NCBI RefSeq assembly: GCF_016863195.1 | Contig: NZ_BOOK01000060.1 | Span: forward strand, 1-44,131 | Reading direction: 5' to 3' | DNA length: 44,131 nucleotides | Source of the DNA: Paraplanobispora takensis | Lineage (GTDB): Bacteria > Actinomycetota > Actinomycetes > Streptosporangiales > Streptosporangiaceae | In this document: positions 15,007 through 22,968 of the stretch, in pieces | Layout of the letters: every line of letters begins with the position of its first letter | How positions within the stretch are numbered: the stretch's first letter is position 1 | The notes under the pieces: generated by a model | Database searches by the model: none | What the model was told of the DNA's origin: nothing | The model's input: only the letters and a program-made list of their open reading frames with translations | Made by a program: the position numbers and the translations under genes

Positions 15007-17703
15007 ATGAACTGGCTGGCCGAGACACTGCTGCGGCGGCGCCGTCTGGTGGCCCCCGGCCTGCTGACGGGTCCCCGGCCGCACGAGTCGGAGCGGGGAT
15101 CGCGCTGGTGGAAGGCGAAGGGCGCCGAGGGCTCGCGCCGGCAGGCCGCCGGGCCCGCCGTCGCCGACGGCCTGCTGGCCCTGGAGGCCGATCTGCTGCG
15201 GCTGGGCTTCCTGCTGTCGGCCCCGCTGCGCCGCCGCCTGGGCGAGCTGGACCGCCATGAGCTGGCCGACGCCGGCCACGCCCTGCTGCGGGCCGTCACC
15301 GCCGAGCTCGGCGGCCACGTGGAGCACGTCCCGCTGTTCCGCGGCTTCCCGGCGAGCGTGCCCGCCGACACCTTCGAGTTCTACGTGCGCCGCGTCTTCG
15401 CGCTTGTGCTGCAGGCGCCGCAGCGGCCGTGCGTGCTGTGCGGGGAGGTCGGCGCCGTCCACCCCGTCTCGCCCTGCGCGCATCTGGTCTGCCGTTCCTG
15501 CTGGGACGGCTCCGACTTCGCCGCCTGCCCCATCTGCCACCGCCGCGTCGACCCCGGCGACCCGTTCCTGCGGCCCGCCGACGACCCGGTGGCCGAGGCC
15601 GTGGCCAAGAACGAGCGCCTGCCGGAGCGCGTCGCCGTGCTGTGGCTGTGCGAGGACCCGGCCGGGGCCGCCCGCGACCTGCTCGGGGAGCTGCTGGAGC
15701 GGCAGACCCCGCCCCGCCCGGAGGACCGCGCGGCGGTCGCGGAGCTGGTGGGCGGCTTCTGGCCGAGCTCGGCGGGCTGGCTGCCGGAGAGGATCGCGGT
15801 CCGCGAGACCCGGGCGCTGGTCCTGGCGGCCGCCCTGTCGCACGGCGCCTCCGGCGACTCCGGCACCCCCGGCGCCGATGACGTCGACGTCCCCGGCACC
15901 GGCGAGCTGCTGGACCGCTACGCCGACAGCGCGACGGACGTGCTGCGCCTGCTGTACGTCCTCATGGGCGGCGACCCCGGCCTGCGCGCCCGCCCGTCCC
16001 GCCGTACCTCCTTGCCCCGCTCCCTGCGGCGGGCGCTGCTGGAGCGGATGGACCGGATGGCCGTACCGCACCTGGTGGAGGACCTGCACCGCCACCCCGA
16101 GGCCTGGAAGCACATGGCCGAGGTGCTGCACCCGTTCGAGCACCACCGGCGGCACCCGGACGCGGCGCTGGCCTTCGCCGCGCTGCGCGGCACCCGGCTG
16201 GACACCGGCACCCCGCTGGCCCGGGCGCTGCTCGCCCGCGCCGCCGTGCACCCCGACGTCGTCCGGTTCGACGGGGTACGGCTGCGCCCGCTCACCTTCG
16301 CCGGCCGCGTCGAGACGGCGCTGCGCGACGGCGACCACGCCGGGGCGCTCGGCCTGCTCGCCACGCGGCCCGGCGAACTGGTCCGCCGGATCGTGCACCT
16401 GGCCCGGCACGTCCCCGCCGGGCAGCTCGCCGCCGCGGTCACCGAGGCCGCGCCGAAGGTCTCCCCCGGCGTGCTGATCTCCGCGCTCGGCCAGCTCCGC
16501 ACGCCGCCCGGCGGTTCCCGGGTCTTCCTGCCGCGCGGCGGCGCGGCCCGGATCTGGACACAGTCCGACGAGCGCCCGCCGATCGCCGCACCGGCCGTCG
16601 CCGCGGTCTCCTCGGCGATCATCGGCGAGATGCTGCGCCGCGCCGCCCTGCTGCCCCCGGTGGAGCGGGCGGTGCTGGACGGGGAGCTGTCGGACCTGCT
16701 GGCCCCGGCCGCCGAGCGCTCGGCTTCCTCGGCCCTGGTACGGCTGCCGCGGGGCAGCGTCCGGCCGATCCCCTCCGGGGAGCGGATCCGGCTGTTCCTG
16801 CACTGGGCCGAGCCCGAGGGCACCCGGGTCGACCTGGACCTGTCGGTGGCGCTGTTCGACGAGCGCTGGGAGTTCACCGGGCTGTGCGACTACACCAACC
16901 TGGTGCTGGGCGGGAAGGCCGCCGTGCACTCCGGCGACCTCACCTCCGCGCCCGAGCCGCTGGGCTCCTCTGAGTTCGTGGACCTGGACGTCGCGGCGCT
17001 GCGTGCGATCGGCGGGCGCTACGCGATCCCGATCGTCTTCAGCTACAACGACGTGCCCTTCGACCGGCTGGCGCGGGGCTTCGCCGGGTTCATGGAGACG
17101 CCCTCCGACGGATTGTTCGAGCCGCTGGCCGTACGGCAGCGCTTCGACCTGACCGGACCCGCCAAGATCCTGGTGCCGCTCGTCGCCGACCTGTGGTCCC
17201 GCACGATGCGCTGGGCCGACCTCAACCTGTCGGCCTCCGGGTCCTTCCACGACGTGGAGGAGTACCAGGAGCAGCTCGCCCGGCTGGGCTCGGCCCTGGA
17301 GGACGCCTTCGGCCTCGGCGACCGCGTCACCCTGTGGGAGGTGGCCTGCTGGCACGCCGCGGCCCGCGCCCGCGAGGTGGTCGTACGGCACGGTGACGGC
17401 CCGCCCGCCCGTTACCTGCGCGGCGCGGAGGAGGAGCCCGGTGACTTCGCCGCCCGGCTGACCGCCCTGGCCGGTCCGGAGGAGATTCCGCAGGGCGCGG
17501 AGGACCCGGAGACCGGCGGAGCCGACTTCGCCGCGGTCATCGAGGACGACCTCGACGCCGCCGACGGGGCGCAGGTCTACGCCCTGCACCCGGGCCGCCT
17601 CGACCCGGGCGGGGTCCGCCTGCTCGACGCCGCCGGCCTGCTCGCCCTGCTGTCCCCGGCGGACGTGCCGGCCCTGACCGCCGGCTCGCCCGGGCACGGA
17701 TAG
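15007..17703 (+). CDS. RING-finger and TerD-like domain protein (SCO0854/MXAN_6230-type)
   Basis: This 898-aa cytoplasmic protein has a bacterial RING-type zinc finger with the full C3HC4 pattern: Cys 142, Cys 145, Cys 157, His 159, Cys 162, Cys 165, Cys 174, Cys 177. A long helical middle part follows (about 200-560). A TerD-like beta domain lies at about 580-690 (RIRLFLHWAEPEG, VDLDLSVALFD, IPIVFSYNDVPFD). From memory it matches a family named after SCO0854 of Streptomyces and MXAN_6230 of Myxococcus; the biochemical role is unknown. TerD domains bind calcium in tellurite/stress systems, and RING folds in eukaryotes recruit E2 enzymes, but no ubiquitin-like partner is encoded nearby. GAGAGGGGG precedes the ATG. 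It is probably monocistronic. Confidence 0.85.
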   Translation: MNWLAETLLRRRRLVAPGLLTGPRPHESERGSRWWKAKGAEGSRRQAAGPAVADGLLALEADLLRLGFLLSAPLRRRLGELDRHELADAGHALLRAVTAELGGHVEHVPLFRGFPASVPADTFEFYVRRVFALVLQAPQRPCVLCGEVGAVHPVSPCAHLVCRSCWDGSDFAACPICHRRVDPGDPFLRPADDPVAEAVAKNERLPERVAVLWLCEDPAGAARDLLGELLERQTPPRPEDRAAVAELVGGFWPSSAGWLPERIAVRETRALVLAAALSHGASGDSGTPGADDVDVPGTGELLDRYADSATDVLRLLYVLMGGDPGLRARPSRRTSLPRSLRRALLERMDRMAVPHLVEDLHRHPEAWKHMAEVLHPFEHHRRHPDAALAFAALRGTRLDTGTPLARALLARAAVHPDVVRFDGVRLRPLTFAGRVETALRDGDHAGALGLLATRPGELVRRIVHLARHVPAGQLAAAVTEAAPKVSPGVLISALGQLRTPPGGSRVFLPRGGAARIWTQSDERPPIAAPAVAAVSSAIIGEMLRRAALLPPVERAVLDGELSDLLAPAAERSASSALVRLPRGSVRPIPSGERIRLFLHWAEPEGTRVDLDLSVALFDERWEFTGLCDYTNLVLGGKAAVHSGDLTSAPEPLGSSEFVDLDVAALRAIGGRYAIPIVFSYNDVPFDRLARGFAGFMETPSDGLFEPLAVRQRFDLTGPAKILVPLVADLWSRTMRWADLNLSASGSFHDVEEYQEQLARLGSALEDAFGLGDRVTLWEVACWHAAARAREVVVRHGDGPPARYLRGAEEEPGDFAARLTALAGPEEIPQGAEDPETGGADFAAVIEDDLDAADGAQVYALHPGRLDPGGVRLLDAAGLLALLSPADVPALTAGSPGHG

Positions 17704-17812
17704 TCCCGGGAGAGGTCGCGCCGAACCCGGGGACATCCCCGGCCCGGACCCCGGGTCGCCCGGGCGGGCCCCGCCGTAGCGTCGTGACGGTCTCGCACGA
17801 GAAGGGATCATC

Positions 17813-18709
17813 ATGATGCGACACATGCGGCTTGCCGTACTCCTGGCCGCCACGGGACTGTTCACGGCGCAGCTCGCGGCGGCGACGGCCGAGGCGGCCT
17901 CGGCGCCGGACGTGGAGCGGGTCTCGGCCAAGACCGGCGTGAGCTCCTCCAGTGAGAAGACCGCCCGGGCGCGCTGTCCCCGGGGCGAGTACGCCATCGG
18001 CGGCGGCGCCCTGATCCAGGGCGGCACCTCGGGACAGCCGCCCGACGCCCGGGCGCAGGTGGTCCTGACCCGCCTGCAGCCGGTGGCCCGGCGGCAGCAC
18101 GGGCGCCTGGAGTCCTTCTTCGAGGCGAGCGCGCACGAGGACGGCAACGGCTTCCACGGCTCGTGGCGGCTGTCGGTGTACGCCGTCTGCGCCGACCCGC
18201 TGCCCGGCCTGACCTACGTGAGCTCCGCCAGCCCGGCCGGATCACCGCCGTCGCAGACCGAGATGGTGGCCTGCCCGAACGGCAAGGTGGCCGTCGGGGG
18301 CGGCGGGCGCATCGACGGCGGCAGGGGGCAGGTCGCCCTGACCGAGGCCGGCATCCAGGACGCCTTCACCTTCGCCAACGCCTACGAGGACGAGAACGGC
18401 TTCCAGGACCGGTGGAAGGTGACCGCCTACGGGGTGTGCGCCGACCAGCCGCCCGGTTACGTCGTCGAGGTCGTCGGGCAGCCGCAGGGCGACTCCGCCA
18501 GCGGCAAGACGGCCGACGTGACGTGCTCGGACGTGAACCAGCGGGTGTACGGCGTCGGCCTGGGCAACGGCGGGCAGCAGAACCAGGTCGTCCTGACCGG
18601 GATCGTCCCCTCCCCGGCCCAGAGCGGCGCCACCGGCGTCGCCACCGAGGATGAGAGCGGCACCCCTGCCGCCTGGGACATGGATGTCTTCCTCGTCTGC
18701 GTCGACTGA
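17813..18709 (+). CDS. Secreted protein with three internal repeats
   Basis: This 298-aa protein has a Sec signal peptide (residues about 1-29, cleavage after AEA or AASA). Three related modules of about 85 residues follow, each opening with a Cys (ARCPRGEYAIGGG, VACPNGKVAVGGG, VTCSDVNQRVYGVG) and closing with an acidic E-D-E/D-(N/S)-G motif, a Trp and a Cys (YAVCAD, YGVCAD, FLVCVD). Each module probably has one disulfide in a beta-rich fold. The third is the most diverged. No enzyme motif is visible; a binding or surface role is possible. AAGGG precedes the double ATG; the first is used. Confidence 0.8.
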   Translation: MMRHMRLAVLLAATGLFTAQLAAATAEAASAPDVERVSAKTGVSSSSEKTARARCPRGEYAIGGGALIQGGTSGQPPDARAQVVLTRLQPVARRQHGRLESFFEASAHEDGNGFHGSWRLSVYAVCADPLPGLTYVSSASPAGSPPSQTEMVACPNGKVAVGGGGRIDGGRGQVALTEAGIQDAFTFANAYEDENGFQDRWKVTAYGVCADQPPGYVVEVVGQPQGDSASGKTADVTCSDVNQRVYGVGLGNGGQQNQVVLTGIVPSPAQSGATGVATEDESGTPAAWDMDVFLVCVD

Positions 18710-18788
18710 CCGCGGGAGCGGCGGCTCCTTCACGGTGAAGCCCCCGGGACCGATGATGAGCTGGAATCTCCCGGCCGAGGAGGATGGG

Positions 18789-19445
18789 ATGCTCCCGCCC
18801 GAAGACGACGTGACGACGGACGCCGACCAGTCTCCGGAGAACGTCCGGCTCGTCTACACGCAGCTCTGCCAGAGCTACCGCGAGATCGACACCGTGCGGA
18901 TGAAACTGCTCGGGCTGCTCCCTCTGGCGACCGGTGCCGGGATCCTCTTCCTCCAGGGGGAACGGGTGCCCAGGGAGCTGGGCGGCATCGGGTGGTTCGG
19001 CCTGGCCGCCACGGCCGGGCTGTTCGCCTACGAGCTCCACGGCATCAAGAAATGCGGTCACATCATCCACGCCGGAGTGAGACTCGAGGAACGGATGGAC
19101 GTCTACGGCCAGTTCCGGCGGCGTCCCCACGACATGGCGGGCTTCCTGAGCGAGCCCTTCGCGGCCGCCGTGATCTATCCCGCGAGCATGGCCGGCTGGC
19201 TGCACATCGCCCTGCGCGAGTCCGCCGCACGGGTCTGGTGGTCCGTCGGACTGTTCCTGGCGCTCATGGTCCTGTCATGGCTCCTCATCAAGGGAATGGA
19301 GTGGGACCTGGCAGAGAACGCGCAGGAGCCGTACGAGAGGAGGCCGCACTACGAGAACGTCCTGGCGCCGTGGCGGCTGGGCAGGCGCCTGCGGCGGCGG
19401 GTGACGGGCGGGTCCCGGCGCCCGCCCGATGAGAGGGGAGGATGA
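18789..19445 (+). CDS. Predicted four-helix membrane protein, unknown function
   Basis: This 218-aa protein has a short acidic N-terminus, then hydrophobic segments at about residues 36-53, 62-80, 118-137 and 146-166, and an Arg-rich C-terminal tail (GRRLRRRV). I do not recognise the family. The ATG at 18789 is chosen because GAGGAGG sits 5 bp upstream; in-frame ATGs at 18753 and 18756 lack such a site. It starts 79 bp after the three-repeat secreted gene and could be cotranscribed with it. Confidence 0.65.
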   Translation: MLPPEDDVTTDADQSPENVRLVYTQLCQSYREIDTVRMKLLGLLPLATGAGILFLQGERVPRELGGIGWFGLAATAGLFAYELHGIKKCGHIIHAGVRLEERMDVYGQFRRRPHDMAGFLSEPFAAAVIYPASMAGWLHIALRESAARVWWSVGLFLALMVLSWLLIKGMEWDLAENAQEPYERRPHYENVLAPWRLGRRLRRRVTGGSRRPPDERGG

Positions 19446-19703
19446 ACCAGCCGGAGGCGGCGGTCCCGGCGGAGGCCGCGTGGGCCCGGATGGCTCCGGG
19501 CCCACGACGGCGTGCAGAGCATCGGTCAGTCGACGCGCCATGGTCCGGTCAACACGATCCGGTCGAAGTCGTATGGCACGGAGAAGGGACGGGACGGGTG
19601 AGGCGTGAGGGCAGTTCCCCGGGCCGTCGTCTCCAGGCCGTCGTCTCCGGGGCGGGGGCATCCGATGACGAAGCCCCGGTGGCCGCTCTGCCAGAATGCA
19701 GCG

Positions 19704-20171
19704 GTGATCGAATCAGAGGAAGTGGGTTCTCGTCCGTTGCTGCGCCGTCCCGGGGACGGTGAGCTGATCGCCGTCGCAGGAGTGGAGCACTTTTTCCGGC
19801 TGACCGGTGAACACACCGGTGGCCGGTTCGCATTCGAGGAGTTCACCCTGGCCCCGGGCGTCATCGGGGCCAGACCGCATGTCCACCACGGTCACGATGA
19901 GTACTTCTACGTCCTGGACGGCGAGCTGACCTTGCACGACGGCGACGGGGAGGTGACCGCAGGGCCGGGACACCTGCTGTCTGCGGTACGCGGCACCCCG
20001 CACGGGTTCCGCAATGCGAGCGCAAGCACGGTTCGCGGCCTGTGCCTGTACACCCCTGCGGGGTACGAGGGGTACTTCCGTGAGGTGCACGCCGCCGTGG
20101 CCGCGGGCGCCGAGGTGAGCGACGAACTCCTGGCCGAGTTCCGCGCCCGCTATCGCACCACCTCGCATTGA
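19704..20171 (+). CDS. Cupin-domain protein
   Basis: This 155-aa protein is a single small beta-barrel cupin. Motif 1 is visible as PHVHHGHDEYFYVLDGELTL (His ligands, Glu) and motif 2 as GTPHGFRNAS with the third His. Such proteins are metal-dependent dioxygenases, isomerases or binding proteins; the substrate is unknown. The start is uncertain: GTG at 19704 has no clear Shine-Dalgarno but has CAGAAT 7 bp before it, so it could be leaderless; ATG at 19665 in the same frame is the alternative. It is followed by a convergent ABM monooxygenase gene. Confidence 0.75.
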   Translation: MIESEEVGSRPLLRRPGDGELIAVAGVEHFFRLTGEHTGGRFAFEEFTLAPGVIGARPHVHHGHDEYFYVLDGELTLHDGDGEVTAGPGHLLSAVRGTPHGFRNASASTVRGLCLYTPAGYEGYFREVHAAVAAGAEVSDELLAEFRARYRTTSH

Positions 20172-20217
20172 CCCGCGAAGCCTGATCACTTCGATGGACG
20201 CGGGCTTCGCGGCCGAG

Positions 20218-20523
20218 TCAGGTTCTGGCGAACACCTCATAATGGTCGACGGTCCATTCCCGGTCGACGAGGAACGCGTCGTCGTCCGGGTAGAAGACCG
20301 CCGTGCCGGGGTCGTCGCCGGCGAACGTCCGGATCGCGTCCCACGTCTCCCACAGGGAGATCAGGAAGAACTCCGTTCTGTCGCCGTCGTCGCGCCTGGT
20401 GAAGTACGCGCCCAGATTGCCCGCGGTCGCGGTGTAACCGGCCAACCCGGTGCGCAGCAGGTATGCCTCGTATGCTGCGGCGTCACTCGAGCGCGTCCAG
20501 CCCCGCCATGTACGTACGATCAT
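20218..20523 (-). CDS. Antibiotic biosynthesis monooxygenase (ABM) domain protein
   Basis: This 101-aa protein has the ferredoxin-like dimeric alpha/beta-barrel pattern: an initial strand IVRTWRGW, a middle strand-pair LGAYFTRRDDGDRTEFFLISLWETWDAI, and FLVDREWTVDHYEV at the end. ABM proteins are cofactor-free oxygenases or heme-degrading-like enzymes; many are uncharacterised. GAGGGC is just upstream of the ATG. It is convergent with the cupin gene. No neighbour suggests a substrate. Confidence 0.75.
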   Translation of the reverse strand: MIVRTWRGWTRSSDAAAYEAYLLRTGLAGYTATAGNLGAYFTRRDDGDRTEFFLISLWETWDAIRTFAGDDPGTAVFYPDDDAFLVDREWTVDHYEVFART

Positions 20524-20559
20524 GCCCTCATGATGAGGCGATTGCAGGCTCCGGCGATA

Positions 20560-20996
20560 GGCCGGCGGCTACGGCCGGCCTGCGCAACCGGCCGAGGGCG
20601 ACGCTGCGTTCCTCCGTCGGCTCGGTCGGCCTGGAGCCGGACGGCACCGTCGGCGTCCCGCCCGTCGACCAGCCGAACCTGACCGGCTGGTATCGGCACG
20701 GCCCCACGCCGGGTGAGATCGGCCCGGCGGTCATCCTCGGCCGTGTCGACACCACCACCGGGCCCGCGGTCTTTACCGGCCTGCACCAGCTGCGGCCCGG
20801 GACCCCATCGAGATCATCCGACGCGATGGCTGTAGGGTCACCTTCACCGTGGAGGGCAGCGAAGAAGCCCCCAAGCGGAATTTCCCCACCGGGCGGGTCT
20901 ACGGCCGTCTCGGCCATGCCGGTCTGCGGTTGATCACCTGCGGCGGCGACTTCGATCCCCGGGCCCGCAGCTACACCGACAACATCATCGTCTATG
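20560..20996 (+). pseudogene. Class F sortase remnant
   Basis: Frames on the plus strand read DGTVGVPPVDQPNLTGWYRH, PTPGEIGPAVILGRVD, then (after a 1-base deletion near 20800) IEIIRR, FTVEGSEEAPKRNFPTGRVYG, LRLITCGGDFD and SYTDNIIVYA. This is the order of an actinobacterial class F sortase, which attaches proteins to the cell wall. It is dead by several signs: at least one frameshift, no proper N-terminus or signal anchor, no stop before the next gene, the catalytic His replaced (GRVD where GHVD is expected), and the Arg of the final strand apparently Thr (YTDN). The catalytic Cys (ITCGG) remains. Confidence 0.8.
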
Positions 20997-21035
20997 CCGC
21001 GGCGCGCCGAGCGGCCGTACCAAATGAAGGACTCC

Positions 21036-21782
21036 ATGTATCCCCCCGCCTCCTATCCCCCTTCCCCGTCCCCGCTTCCCGGTGCGCCGACCGGCTCGGG
21101 AATCGTCCGAATCCGGCCGATCCGCGGCCTGGCGATCGCGGTCGTCGTCATGCTGGGCGTCACCACCCTGACCGACCTGGCCGCCCTGGTGATCACCATT
21201 GACCGGGCCGTCCTGCTCTCGGCGCTCATCGACGCACCCGACACCGTCGATCTTGGCGCGGCCGATCTCAACGACCTGCTCTACACGGCCTCCAGCATCC
21301 CGCAGATGGCGACCTTCGCCACGACCGCGCTCCTGTTCATCCTCTGGCTGTTTCGCGCCCGCGCCAACGCCGAGGCCATGACGCCCATGCGCCACCACCG
21401 GCCGGCCGCCTGGATCGTCTTCGGCTGGATCGTCCCGGTGGTGAACCTGGTATTTCCCCAGCAGATCGTCGCCGACATCTGGACCGCCTCCCACCGGGGA
21501 GCCAACGGCCAGCCCTTGGCCGCCCACCTGGCCCACCCTGCTCCCCGCTCGGCGTGGCTGGTGCGGGCGTGGTGGCTGTCATGGCTGATCAGCATGGTCC
21601 TGTCCACCCTCGCCTACCGCGTGGCCGATGGCGAGGACCTGCACGCCTACCTGCTGACCGCGCAAATCGAGATCGTCTTCGCCCTCCCCACCGTGATCTG
21701 CGCGGTACTGGCCGCCATGATCGTCTGGAAGATCACCACAGTTCAAGAGCCCTCCTCGGCTGCTGTCGCAACGGCCGGATAA
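21036..21782 (+). CDS. DUF4328-family membrane protein
   Basis: This 248-aa protein has a proline-rich N-terminus (residues 1-25) and about four transmembrane segments (30-55, 90-112, 125-145 with GWIVPVVNLVFPQQIV, 180-205), plus a last hydrophobic stretch near 220-240. The FILWLFRARANAEA and WIVPVVNL segments are typical of DUF4328. Function unknown. The chosen ATG has AAGGA four bases upstream; ATGs at 20994 and 21024 are in frame but less well placed, and the upstream frame is sortase debris. Confidence 0.75.
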   Translation: MYPPASYPPSPSPLPGAPTGSGIVRIRPIRGLAIAVVVMLGVTTLTDLAALVITIDRAVLLSALIDAPDTVDLGAADLNDLLYTASSIPQMATFATTALLFILWLFRARANAEAMTPMRHHRPAAWIVFGWIVPVVNLVFPQQIVADIWTASHRGANGQPLAAHLAHPAPRSAWLVRAWWLSWLISMVLSTLAYRVADGEDLHAYLLTAQIEIVFALPTVICAVLAAMIVWKITTVQEPSSAAVATAG

Positions 21783-21856
21783 GCACTACTCGCGCCACAA
21801 GGTCGAGGTCATCGGCAAACCAGCAGGCAGACGGGCCGATGCCCTGGCCCCCAGGA

Positions 21857-22265
21857 GCGTTAGGTCGTGTCTGGCGATTCCGCGTGGCGGAGCCAGAGCA
21901 TCAAGGACGCGATGACGGCACCTGCCAGATAGCGGCTGGCGAGCTTGTCGAAGCGGGTGGCCACGGCCCGCCACCGCTTGAGCTTGCCGAAGCACCGCTC
22001 AACCAGGTTGCGTCCCTTGTAGAGGGTTGAGTCGAAAGCGGGAGGGCGGCCCCTGAGGCGGCCCTTGCGCTTGCGGTTGGCGATCTGGTCGCGGCGCTCG
22101 GGAATGACCGCCTGGATGCCTCTGCGGCGTAGGTAGAGACGGATCTTCCGGGACGAGTAGCCCTTGTCGCTCATCAGGCGGTCGGGGCGGGTGCGCGGGC
22201 GGCCGATCCGGCGGCGCAGCCGAAAGCCGGCCATCACCGCCTCAAAGGCGGTGCAGGCGACCACG
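21857..22265 (-). mobile_element. IS5-family (IS427-like) transposase, C-terminal fragment
   Basis: The minus strand encodes the last part of an IS5-type DDE transposase: CTAFEAVMAG, MSDKGYSSRKIRLYLRRRGI, VIPERRDQ, GRPPAFDSTLYKGRNLVERC and FGKLKRWRAVATRFDK. The second Asp (SDKGY) and the catalytic Glu (LVERC) are present; the first Asp and the whole N-terminal half are missing. The 3' end with TTAGGTCGTGTCTGGCG near 21860 resembles an IS end. The other side stops at about 22265 where a recombinase fragment begins. It cannot transpose by itself. Confidence 0.85.
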
Positions 22266-22523
22266 TTTCTCTTCCACAAGTACCGGCTCGACCTCGACGA
22301 CCCCGACGAGGACGACACCTACAGCAAGTCTCTCTTGACTGCTCAACCGTACGACCTGCGGCATGCGGCCGTCTCGCTCTGGCTCAACGCCGGGGTAGCG
22401 GCTCCCAACGTGGCGGATCGGGCCGACCATGGCGTGGACGTGCTGCTCAAGGTCTACGCCAAGTGCCTCGACGGAGGAGAAGAGATCGCCAACCGGCGGA
22501 TAGACAACGCGCTCGCGGCATGA
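22266..22523 (+). pseudogene. Tyrosine recombinase (integrase), C-terminal fragment
   Basis: The reading frame ends with YDLRHAAVSLWLNAGV (the Arg-x-x-His box), RADHGVDVLLKVYAKCLDG (normally AGHSVDVLLKIYAKCL, with the catalytic Tyr present) and RRIDNALAA before the stop. This is the C-terminal end of an actinobacterial phage or ICE-type integrase. The N-terminal two thirds are absent and the fragment begins where the IS5 remnant ends, so the IS or a rearrangement cut it. It marks a former integration site. Confidence 0.8.
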
Positions 22524-22696
22524 TCACGGATACGTCCAAGAAGGCTCATTCGGCACGGAGCCCTTCGTCCGCACCAAGGGGCCACCCCTGCCTCGCGCTG
22601 GCCCGTTCCGCCTCGGCGGGCTGCACGGCGGCATCGCACGGCCCGGGGCTCGGCGACGGTCCGCCCGATGCTCGACGCAGAGCGCGGGCAGGTGAG
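22524..22696. other. Short stretch without recognisable gene
   Basis: Between the integrase fragment and the barstar remnant the frames give only low-complexity shadow peptides. I see no att-like direct repeat or tRNA end. Confidence 0.4.
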
Positions 22697-22968
22697 TCAG
22701 CGCCGCTCGACGGTGGATCCGCCGACGGCGAGGATGCCGAGCAGATCGGACACAGTAGTCGCCGGGGACCAGATGCCGGCGCGCGACCTGGGCGTGGTGC
22801 CAGATGAGATGAAAGGGCGCAGCAGCTGCCCATCCGCCCCGGAGGCAGTCGGCCGGCGCGTCGAGGTTCCAGCCGAAGTAGCCTCCGGGACCGTTGACCG
22901 CCTCACCGAGGGCGCAGGAGAAGCCCTCGATGTCGGTGACGAGGCGGCCATCGAGGCCGGCAAGGGCG
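22697..22968 (-). pseudogene. Barstar-family (RNase inhibitor) remnant, frameshifted
   Basis: Minus-strand translation reads GRLVTDIEGFSCALGEAVNG, PGGYFGWNLDAPADCLRGGW, PFHLIWHHAQVARRHLVPG, and then, in a different frame, TTVSDLLGILAVGGSTVERR and a stop. This is a barstar-like fold with the family's GPGGYFG-NLDA core, broken by a frameshift near 22765. There is no start codon in the right frame, and the upstream side runs into the S41 protease stop. Barstar proteins inhibit ribonucleases such as barnase; no barnase-like gene is next to it. Confidence 0.75.

Noticed and set aside
13150-18147. A 1665-codon open frame on the minus strand across the RING-TerD gene
   Set aside because: Only its end (13150-14871) has protein motifs (GH13). 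The rest is the antisense of a strongly coding GC-rich gene and is full of Gly/Arg/Gln shadow sequence.
19463-19661. A minus-strand frame ending near the membrane protein gene (MARRLTDALHAVVG)
   Set aside because: It soon turns into Pro/Arg-rich shadow sequence and has no start signal; insufficient support for a gene.
22164-22265. An in-frame upstream extension of the integrase fragment
   Set aside because: This part is the antisense of the IS5 transposase; the recombinase similarity begins only after about 22265.
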